From positions 68,341,472 to 68,405,471 of the forward strand of contig OY755237.1 of the NCBI GenBank assembly GCA_963576725.1: 64,000 nucleotides of DNA, given 5' to 3'. The notes under the pieces were generated by a model that ran no database searches, was not told where the DNA came from, and was given only the letters and a program-made list of their open reading frames with translations. Both the position numbers and the translations under genes were made by a program. This DNA is from Azorinus chamasolen (taxonomy: Eukaryota; Mollusca; Bivalvia; Cardiida; Solecurtidae). Each line of letters starts with the position of its first letter. Position 1 is the first letter of the stretch. This document shows positions 56,568 through 64,000 of this stretch, one piece after another.

Positions 56568-58600
56568 TTATAAATGTGTGGACTGCTTTAAAAATAGTTC
56601 GTTTGCTGCTAGTGAGAGAGTTGGACTTCCATAGAGAAGAATGTTGGTGGTAGCAGTACAGACGGAGCAGAGTACATTAAGGAGATTGGTCCTGATAGTT
56701 TGGTACCTTGGACAAATGAAATAGTGATTAGCACTATCTATATCTCCACACTGGCATAAGGGAGAATCAACAATGTTTTTATTAAATAAACATAGATTAT
56801 ACAGGGAACTACAATTAGTTCGAAGGCGTGTGTGGAGCATTTGGGTTTTGCGGTCTCCAATGTAATAGTATGGGGGTCTTTCAGTGGTGCTTGGGGAAAT
56901 AAGCTGTTTGAAAGTGTTAATAGATACAGTGTTTCTAATTTCTGGAGAGAGCGCGTTCCATTGTCGGACAACAGTGGGTAAGAAAGAGTTATAGTACAAT
57001 TGAGATCTGCAGCGAATTGAAAGAATATTGTCAGAATTTTTCAGATTATAGGATGATGTATCGCTTACTAGATCTGGAACGAGCTGTGTAAGGTAATGTG
57101 GGGTGTTATTATTTACCATTTTATGGAAAAGTATAAGTTTGTGATTAGTTCTTCTTTTATCAAGAGATTGCCATCCAGTTTCCTTTTGAAGCTCATTTAA
57201 TGAAATTAGTCTGGTGGCACCTATGGCAATTCGAGCTGCCTCATTTTGTATTTTTTCAAGTTCTTGCTTTTCGTAATACGTACAATTGTCCCATATAACA
57301 TCGGCATATTCAAGTAATGGTCTTATAGAACTGGTATAAATTATCTCAAGAGATTTCCTGTCTAATTTATATTTTAACCTGCGCATAATATGTATCCGTT
57401 TCCACGCTGTAGTTTTGATGTAGTCAATATGTGAGTGCCAGGAGCCATCATTTGATAGAAACACGCCTAAGTGTTTGTGAGTTTCAACTTTGGAAATATT
57501 CTCGTTTAGCATAATTAGGGTAGGGTGATGTGGTTGATTTCTTTTTCGCGAGATAATGAGAGATTCTATTTTTGAGGGATTGAAAGTTACAAGCCAGGAT
57601 TCTGCCCAATTTGTAATTTTAGTTATGTCATTTTGAAGGATGGTTGCCGTAGTTTCGGCATGATCGACAATTAAATATAAGTTAGTATCGTCCGCAAATA
57701 ATCGAATGTTAGAGGGGATGTCGTTTACTATGTCATTAATATATATCAAGAACATAAGTGGTCCTAGAATTGAGCCCTGTGGAACCCCTCCAGGTATAAC
57801 AACCCTTTGTTTTCTGTTGTCTAGGTAACTTGAAAACCAGATAAGAAGTTGATCAGACATGCCAGCACTTTTCAGTTTTGATAATAGCCCCTTATGCCAA
57901 ACCCTATCAAAAGCCTTACTGATGTCAAAAAATAATACTCTTATTTCCATTCCGTCATCTAAAGCTTTGCAGAAGGCATTGTATAAGAAAGTAAGTTGGT
58001 TAACAGGAGAGTCTCCCGGGATAAAACCGGATTGGTATTGTGAAAGAAACTGGCTATCTCTAAGAAAGTTATACGTCTGCTTAAAAATTATTCTTTCAAA
58101 TTCTTTATCAAGATTGCTGAGAAGGGAAATCGGACGATAGTTCGATACACCTTTTTTATATACAGCGCATACATTTGCTTCTTTCCAAGACAAGGGAACG
58201 GTCCCTTCATTTAGGGATTTGTTAAATAAAATACTAAGGGGGACACTCAACTCTCTAGCTAATTCGCGTAATATGCGATTGTTAATATCGTCCGGACCAG
58301 ATGCTTTCCCTAAAGGGAGACTTTCTAAAATAGATTGTACTTCCTCAGGTGTCACTGTGAAAATTGGCATGGCAGAATTGCTCGGTTCAAGAAAGGGCAC
58401 TTGGATATTTCTCTCTTCAAGAAGAGTTTGATTAGTAAAGAAATTGTTTAATAAATCTGCTTTTGCAGTTGCATCTGTTGCAACAGTCGAATTGTAAGAA
58501 AGAGTGGGAATTTGCGGTAGATCATTAGGGGATATAAAGGATTTAAGTGTTTTCCACCAGTCACGCGAGGACATGTTTAAGCGAGATGTTATTATAATAA
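56568..58600 (-). pseudogene. LINE ORF2 reverse transcriptase and zinc knuckle
   Basis: An open stretch of about 675 codons. Counting from the Met at 58637: KASGPDDINNRIL near 111-123, VYKKGVSNYRPISLLS near 159-174 (a few residues shorter than usual between KKG and NYRP), QYQSGFIPGDSPVNQL near 200-215, motif A FFDISKAFDRVWH 236-248, motif B GVPQGSILGPLMF 284-296, and motif C FADD 314-317. The C-terminus carries CQCGDIDSANHYFICPRY, a CxC...H...C knuckle. All catalytic Asp residues remain. It is the RT half of a broken ORF2, so it is marked pseudogene although this segment has no stop. Confidence 0.88.
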
Positions 58601-58940
58601 GAATCTTTACACTCACGAATAAGGCGTGTAACTTCATTTCTGAGTTTCCTAAATTTTTCCCAGTGGTATAAGGAGTTTGTAGATTTTGCTTTCTTGTATT
58701 GCCTTTTTCTGGCCCTGATTTTTGTTTTAAAAGGGATGTTATCCATGGTGGCTCAAAGGGTCTAATACGAATGACTTTATTTGGTTTGCATTCTCCTGAG
58801 ATTTTTAGTATTTTATCAGTTAAGTCTATGTTAAATGTATCTATATCGTCATTTTGAAATTCAGTCCAATTTATAGCTGTGGCTTTATTACGTAAGAGGT
58901 CATAATTACCGTTTTCATATTTCCAAAGTTTCCTGGTAAC
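58561..58940 (-). pseudogene. LINE ORF2 linker between endonuclease and RT
   Basis: In-frame continuation to IRPFEPPWITSLLK, a frameshift near 58735, then ARKRQYKKAKSTNSLYHWEK and VTRLIRECKDSYYNN, the basic helical linker usual before LINE RT. A second frameshift near 58587 returns to the RT frame. Confidence 0.75.
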
Positions 58941-59261
58941 TTATTTATATTTAGGTTTATGGTATTTAAAAACTCCAAAAATAGGACAGTGATATCTTTG
59001 TTGCTGATTTAGAAATGGATCTGTAACTCCAGATACTATCAGATTTGTTCTATCATTAACGAGCATGATATCAATAAGAGAGTTTGAGTTTTCAGTGAAG
59101 TGAGTGGATTCATTAATAATCTGATTAAAACGAAATTGTTGGGAAAGAGAGTCAATTTTACGCGCAGAATTAGCTTTAAGCATGTCAAAATTAAAATCAC
59201 CCATAACAATTATATCACTAATGCCAGTGTCTACAGCCAAGTTATAAGACATCTCGATCAT
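58941..59261 (-). pseudogene. LINE ORF2 endonuclease, C-terminal half
   Basis: IIVMGDFNFDML carries the Asp/Asn pair, SLIDIMLVN the Ser-Asp motif, and YHCPIFGVFK the terminal His of the EEP family. A TAA at 58941-58943 ends it, but the same frame goes on as VTRKLWKYENGNYDLLRN, so the stop is a nonsense change. Confidence 0.8.
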
Positions 59262-59560
59262 TTCATAATACTTGACATTTGAGTTGGGTGGCCTATAGAA
59301 AACGCCGGGTTAGGGTGTATATCTCCCGATAATGCTAGAAGAGTGATAATCCATAGTGTAATTGTTATTATACACGAATCTGTTAAAGTATGTGTAACAA
59401 AATCAATATGATCATAAAACTTCGTGTATTTTAGTGATAATCGCTTATATGGTAATTTAATTTTCCTATGTTGGTTTGGATTTTCCATTAAACATGTAAG
59501 TACAGACAATGAAAAGATTGGACACTGGTGGATGAATATGAGGACGATGAAATGGAGCAA
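59258..59560 (-). pseudogene. LINE ORF2 N-terminal stub
   Basis: Encodes IITLLALSGDIHPNPAFSIG and further residues. GDIHPNPGP-type sequence is a familiar start of ORF2 in CR1-like LINEs. It then runs out of frame into YRPPNSNVKYYE, part of the later endonuclease, so the catalytic N-terminal half of the domain (normally about 100 residues) is missing. Confidence 0.75.
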
Positions 59561-60205
59561 AGCTGAGAACCTATAGCTACATCGATATATCGGCAGGCTC
59601 GCGAAGGTCAGTAATTTACGTTTCGTTAATTCGAGAACAGAAATAAATTACATTCTGATCCTTGCGAGCATGTGCCGATATAGGATAGCTCAATGAAACG
59701 TTGTGTACCTGAAACACCCCAGCATTTAAATAAGTTCCACACGACAAACCACAATAAGGAGAAGAAAAGAAAAGAAAAGTTAATAGCAGACTATAATGCA
59801 TTGGAGAAATAGTGAAGATAGCCAGGAAGGACACATATCAACAGGTGTTATTCTAGATATATGAAGTCCTAATAACGCTAACGATATACAGGAATTTAAC
59901 CGGACCGAATGTTTATCAAACATCTCATATATTTTCCAGACATAGATAGCAGTAAACGTGCATATTGACAGCTAGGGGTAGGAAACAGTCGCATTTGGTA
60001 ACTGGTCTCATTTCAAGGCAGTTCAGACCATATGAAGACTGTAAATAATAACTTTAGTACGAATGTAAACAACAGTAACCTAACCCTGCAAACAGTTTGG
60101 AGCCAGATGGGACGCAGCATAGCGAGGAAAGCTCAGAAAGGTCTCATAATCAGAGGTAATGGCCGTCCTCGAACGCCACTAGGTCATCACTGCTGTTGAT
60201 CCTTG
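59561..60205. other. Region between LINE ORF1 and ORF2
   Basis: No further gene seen. It includes an inverted repeat around 59590-59690 (CGCGAAGGTCAGTAATTTAC and GCGAGCATGTGCCGATATAG flanks) and ATCGATATATCGGC. Confidence 0.4.
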
Positions 60206-61024
60206 TTACCTTGAAAGAACTGTCCTTAACGAGTATTGTGCCATCTGAGGACCAGCAACTGTGTATTTTTTCTGTTTCATGAGTAGCCTGGCAGTGTAGA
60301 GGGCGGCACTTCTGCTTTTTGTGAGGTCTTCATTAAAGAATACACCCCTATAGCCTGTGTTCTTCAGACCAGCTCTGGCCTTGTATATTCTCTGCCTGGC
60401 GCGATACGTTGCGAATTTAATAATTATCTGACGGGGATTTCCAGACGGTTTTCCAATGCGATGGCTTCTATCTATGTCACGAAGGTCCATCTGTACATTC
60501 AGTGCCTTACATATTTTGATGACGGCGTCATCTGTGTTTTCATCGGGTGCTTCAGGTATTCCAGAAAGACGCATACAGTTTCGTCTGCTGTACTGCTCTG
60601 CGGTGTCGGCCTTCTGCTCTAGTTGACAAATGCGAGCTCTGAGCCCCGCGTTTTCGTTTGTGAGACGTAAGTTGGAGTCCTCCAGTGATTTCAGTCTAGC
60701 AAAGAGACCGTCAAGAAAACCGTCGACGATGGCCTTTGTTTGATTTGAAGCAATGCTAGTGACCATATCTCCATTTGCTGCCAAGTCGTCCGAGCTGAGA
60801 GATAATTTGCAGGATGAGGGTGGTAAAGATTCAGTACCGGATTGATCCATGTCAGCCATCTCGATATTGGCGTTGGAATAAGGCTTCTTCGGTTCTATGT
60901 CGTCGAAAGGGGACTGTAACGGTCGTTTCTTGGAATTCTGTTGCAAAGGGGTAACTGGTGAGAATTCACTGACACTCATAATAATAAACAATAATAAATA
61001 GAGAGTACGATGTGTTTTGAGCAC
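60206..61024 (-). CDS. LINE ORF1 protein, coiled coil plus RRM-like domain
   Basis: A 272-codon open frame. The Met at 60979 (MSVSEFSPVTPLQQ) is a more likely start than the upstream Met at 61024, because the intervening residues are hydrophobic and unlike the family; that gives about 257 residues. It has a Ser/Asp-rich N-terminal tail, a coiled coil around FARLKSLEDSNLRLTNENAG and LEQKADTAEQYSRR, and then the L1-ORF1-like RNA-binding fold: NCMRLSGIPEAPDENTDDAV, DIDRSHRIGKPSGNPRQIII, VFFNEDLTKSRS. In known elements this trimerises and binds element RNA. It looks undamaged. Confidence 0.85.
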   Translation of the reverse strand: MLKTHRTLYLLLFIIMSVSEFSPVTPLQQNSKKRPLQSPFDDIEPKKPYSNANIEMADMDQSGTESLPPSSCKLSLSSDDLAANGDMVTSIASNQTKAIVDGFLDGLFARLKSLEDSNLRLTNENAGLRARICQLEQKADTAEQYSRRNCMRLSGIPEAPDENTDDAVIKICKALNVQMDLRDIDRSHRIGKPSGNPRQIIIKFATYRARQRIYKARAGLKNTGYRGVFFNEDLTKSRSAALYTARLLMKQKKYTVAGPQMAQYSLRTVLSR

Positions 61025-62342
61025 ACCCCTAACTAGGCCTATATCACTGCCTAGGAAAATGTCCGATGTTCAACGAAGCGTAACTCTATTTGACGAAAAT
61101 ATTTAAATTCCAAACAGAGAAAACTGGCATTTCCAACCTTTTTCTGTTCAACAGTTCCAACTCAAAATCCAGAAGTAAGCATTTCCAATCTCCGCACATA
61201 AATTTTATCCTTCCTTAGGTCGTAGAAATCACATGTTTTTTAAAAATCTGAGGAATAGGTAGAGTGGACCCACCAAGTACGATCACGTGGCCCTCGTTCA
61301 GTAGGTATTTAAATTTGGAATGTACATAGAACAGGGAAAGGGTTAAAAGAGTTGTCTAAGGTCATATGATACTTATTGTGGTGATTGTCGTATTATCTCA
61401 ATTCTTCTCTAAATGGACACGTCTTGGCTGGCATTTGCAAAAAGCTGAGATCCACTGAGAATGAGACGCCGAGTATCTCGACGTCTCATCAGAACCCAAT
61501 CTGTTTGACACTCGGTCAATAGTTTCTCAAAGGATTGAACGAATCGGAAAATAGGAAACAGCCATCAAATCAGAGGTTGAACAGACATTGTTTTTCAGTA
61601 TTAGAACGGTAAAGTCACCGTTGTTGATTGAAAGTACATAATAATGAATACAGAGATAAGTGATACATACATAATTGCTTGCAAACTAACACATTTGACA
61701 TGGTCACTATCATGCAAAACGATACTCTTAGGCACCAATTGACTGATATTATTCAAAACGATCTATTATGACATTGCATTATGTTATATCAAAGGGATTG
61801 TGATGTAGCCGATATTTGCAAACATGAATAATTGATGATGCATTATCAATTATATGTCATGGAATAAATGTATGACAAACACATCTATGGTAAGCCTTCA
61901 TATTTTGATATACGATGTTAACTCTTTCGCTGCTAATGCCGTATTTGTAGTAGTTTGGATCCTGTTGAGACGCCGGCGAACTGGTTGTCTATTCAGAATC
62001 CAAACTATGAGTTACTGTGACTATTGTTTAAACAAAACTGGAAATTGTAGCAGACGACAGAGTTGGCAGTGAACGAATTATAATGACATTCATTGGGTAG
62101 CAGCCGATGCAGATTCCTGGCATTTGTAATCTTTTTGATTTGTATTTTTTTTTCTTATTTTGCTATAGGCACACCAAATTAAATATACTTTTATATTTCC
62201 GCCAAAACACCTTTCACTGGCCAATTAAACATGGTCACTATGATGTGTTGCTAGTTGGTCTCATGCTGAATGTTTTCCTTGTTTACAAACAACGGTGTTA
62301 TCAATTTACCGCGTGGATATTAATGTAAACCATAATGACATA
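61025..62342. other. Non-coding stretch with palindromes
   Basis: LINE 5' leader candidate up to about 61250. An AGGGAAAGGGTTAA MITE terminus lies at 61332-61346. Dispersed palindromes are at 61440-61505 (GAGACGCCGAG/CTCGACGTCTC) and 61950-62010 (GTTTGGATCCTG/CAGAATCCAAAC). No gene. Confidence 0.5.
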
Positions 62343-62773
62343 CAATTGAACTTCGATATCTCTAACTTCAAGGGACCACACAAACTAGTGGAGATAAAAG
62401 CAGTTCGAGTTATCCGATTTCTGATCAAGACAATTTCTTAAGTTCACAGCTGAATGCAGGTCTAAATTAATGCTGAAAGTTCCTGTAGGAGCTTTCAGCA
62501 ATACTTTAGACCCTGGTTTAATTGTCACACATGTTTGTAGATATGCGTAGTTATACCGTTTAGAGTAATTCTGTATTATAAGTTTTTAAATGTTCTATAA
62601 TTTACGCATTATTGTACATAAAATGTATCTTTGTGAAGCGCTTTTGAACGCACATATCCTGTATGAAAAGAGCGCTATATAAATGTGGTATAATAATAAT
62701 AATAATAATAAGTTTTGCAATGACTGAACGTTTAGTTCGAGTTATCCAGGTTCGAGATATTGAAGTTCAACTA
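62343..62773. mobile_element. TA-type MITE with ATTGAACTTCGATATC ends
   Basis: Left CAATTGAACTTCGATATCTC and right GAGATATTGAAGTTCAA are inverses. A hairpin at 62450-62530 (GCTGAAAGTTCC/GGAGCTTTCAGC) is its core, and an (AAT)n run (62689-62711) lies in the right half. It is related to the copy at 20884-21075. Confidence 0.7.
62689..62711. repeat. (AAT)n microsatellite
   Basis: About seven to eight ATA/AAT units in a pure run. Confidence 0.95.
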
Positions 62774-62869
62774 TTCACATTAAACACATGAATTGTTTTA
62801 AAAGCATATGAACAAAGGAAAAATTGGCAATGGAATACACCATGGAATCAGACCTGTATCATAATGAAT

Positions 62870-63490
62870 TATACTGCTTAAACCGGTGCTAGGGGGGGGG
62901 GGGGGGGGGGGGCGTGATTAGTGTTACACTTTTAATTTCTACTCATGAACAGACTCAATAAAACCGAGTCTGCAATTTTCTCTTTTCGCATTGCTACTTT
63001 TGCTTTCGAAGGATCGCCCACTTTCATGATATATTTAATAATTTATAGAAAGTCGTATAAAGTCGCCCCGCCCGTTCGCTCAACCATATGGTTGTTTATT
63101 TTCCAATTTTTCGGGGTCATGAAATTCACTACTTTCAGTTATAAAATTGATAAAGGTTAAGCCGGAGCTAGGGAACATAACTAAGTTTGCACCTTTAACA
63201 ACTGCTCATGAACATACATAATAAAACCGAGTCTGCCATTTTCTGTTTTCGCATCACCGCCTTTGCTTTCGAAGGAACAGCTATAATTATGTTAAGTGCT
63301 TGTGTTGCGGCCGTAATAAGTTGACCCATACGTCAGTGTTGTTATAATTTCTGATCCTTCGGGATCATGAAATTCAATGCTTTTAAAAGCCGGTGCAAGG
63401 GAGCTTGTGAAGTGTTACACTTTAGATAACTGCTCATAAACATACTCAATAAAACAGAGTCTGCAATTTTCACGTGTCGCATTTCAGGTT
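62870..63490 (+). repeat. Dispersed repeat E, three units
   Basis: Units near 62875-63010, 63160-63290 and 63395-63490 each show an AAGCCGG start, ACTGCTCATGAACA- or ACTGCTCATAAACA-type text, an AATAAAAC hairpin and GCTTTCGAAGGA (lost in the third). TGATCCTTCGGGATCA at 63350-63370 is a perfect stem with a UUCG-type loop. Confidence 0.8.
62892..62912. repeat. 21-base G homopolymer
   Basis: An uninterrupted G run lies in repeat E where other copies have only four or five Gs (CTAGGGG). It could form a G-quadruplex and is also prone to assembly error. Confidence 0.9.
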
Positions 63491-63749
63491 TGTTTCACAT
63501 TAATAGCGCTTATGTATTATTGGTTGAAGTGACTGAAACGTCCAGCAGACCAGGTGTCTTACATGTAAAATGAAAATATATATCCATGTCACTGTGATAA
63601 ACAACTCTTACTTACTTAGTCCATGAGCAAACCGGAAATACCTGGATTAGACGTCTCCTACAGGATCTGCCTTGCATTGGTGATCGAAGTTTGCAAAGAT
63701 AAAATGAGAAAAAGGAAGTGATGGGTAGACCACGACAACTTCATCCCTA
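63491..63749. other. Short non-coding spacer
   Basis: Contains a weak palindrome arm (GGATTAGACGTCTCCTACAGG) near 63643; no gene. Confidence 0.4.
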
Positions 63750-63966
63750 AACCCTTTCCCTCATATAAACGCGTTTTCATGTATTTTCAAACAGGAGCCG
63801 CCTGATCAGGGCCTGCTCTGTTTGCTAATGTAATTTGATATATCTTTTTTTACGTTCTAAAACGTCTACAATGTTCCACCTTCCATATTTCATTATAACT
63901 ATTTGGTGCATGAATATTCAGTAGGTATTGAAATTTGGAATAAACATAGAACAGGGAAAGGGTTAG
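63750..63966. mobile_element. TTAA-type MITE, about 217 bp
   Basis: Ends AACCCTTTCCCTCATATAAA and ACAGGGAAAGGGTT are inverses. The inner palindrome is CAAACAGGAGCC...GGGCCTGCTCTGTTTG. The flanks are CTAA and TTAG rather than TTAA on both sides, so the target site has mutated. Confidence 0.75.
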
Positions 63967-64000
63967 TATCAATGTTGATATTGCATTGTCATGTAATCAA

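Larger units (their letters stand above)
56568..61024 (-). mobile_element. CR1/Jockey/I-type LINE with intact ORF1 and damaged ORF2
   Basis: In transcription order: ORF1 (61024 to 60206), spacer, a short ORF2 start with GDIHPNP, a truncated endonuclease and a long RT ending at 56568. The endonuclease has lost its N-terminal half to an internal deletion and ORF2 carries at least one stop and two frameshifts, so this copy is not autonomous. ORF1 and most of RT are open, so it is younger than the LINE at 2428. Confidence 0.85.

Overview
The window is animal DNA, most likely from a bivalve mollusc. It is AT-rich, has no operons, and is full of short palindromic MITEs, Penelope-like elements of the Naiad type, CR1/Jockey-type LINEs and mariner/Tc1 relics. 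I recognise no complete host gene, so it reads as intergenic or deep intronic sequence made of nested mobile elements. The bivalve assignment is an inference from repeat content and from my recollection that selenoprotein-coding Naiads were reported in clams.

The centrepiece is an apparently intact, recently inserted Naiad-type Penelope-like retroelement at 15001-19331 on the + strand. It is bounded by two 371-bp pseudo-LTRs that are identical base for base. Between them lies one long frame (15631-18822, 1063 codons) with an N-terminal GIY-YIG endonuclease, a CxC linker and a C-terminal reverse transcriptase. The frame is broken only by three in-frame UGA codons, each where related elements usually carry cysteine (residues 148, 436, 574). 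A textbook form-2 SECIS hairpin (18820-18884) starts on the UAG stop codon itself. I read this as a transposon that encodes a three-selenocysteine protein. Related SECIS hairpins with compensatory base changes occur in older copies at 19700, 28344 and 37759.

Two Naiad subfamilies can be told apart by pseudo-LTR. A is the intact type. B is diverged and has a TG-rich microsatellite in its pseudo-LTR. The intact A copy sits inside an old B copy (14735-15002 and 19331-20320); an A fragment also interrupts B at 26620-28960, and A is followed by B at 37360-38890. Solo or inverted pseudo-LTR pieces lie at 22095, 26229, 32305, 44155, 45810, 49440 and 55806.

Other layout: a decayed minus-strand LINE at 2428-7527; a Tc1-like transposase relic at 8640-9107; a mariner-like transposase with a probable 122-bp intron at 30949-31700; a minus-strand LINE at 56568-61024 with intact ORF1 but an internal deletion in its endonuclease. 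The rest holds foldback MITEs of two kinds: pogo/Tigger-like with TA target duplications, and piggyBac-like with TTAA duplications and an inner palindrome. There is also a roughly 280-bp tandem-dispersed repeat carrying RNA-like hairpins, two long GC-rich palindromes at 34596 and 35253, a 162-bp tandem duplication at 52403 and a 21-base G run at 62892.
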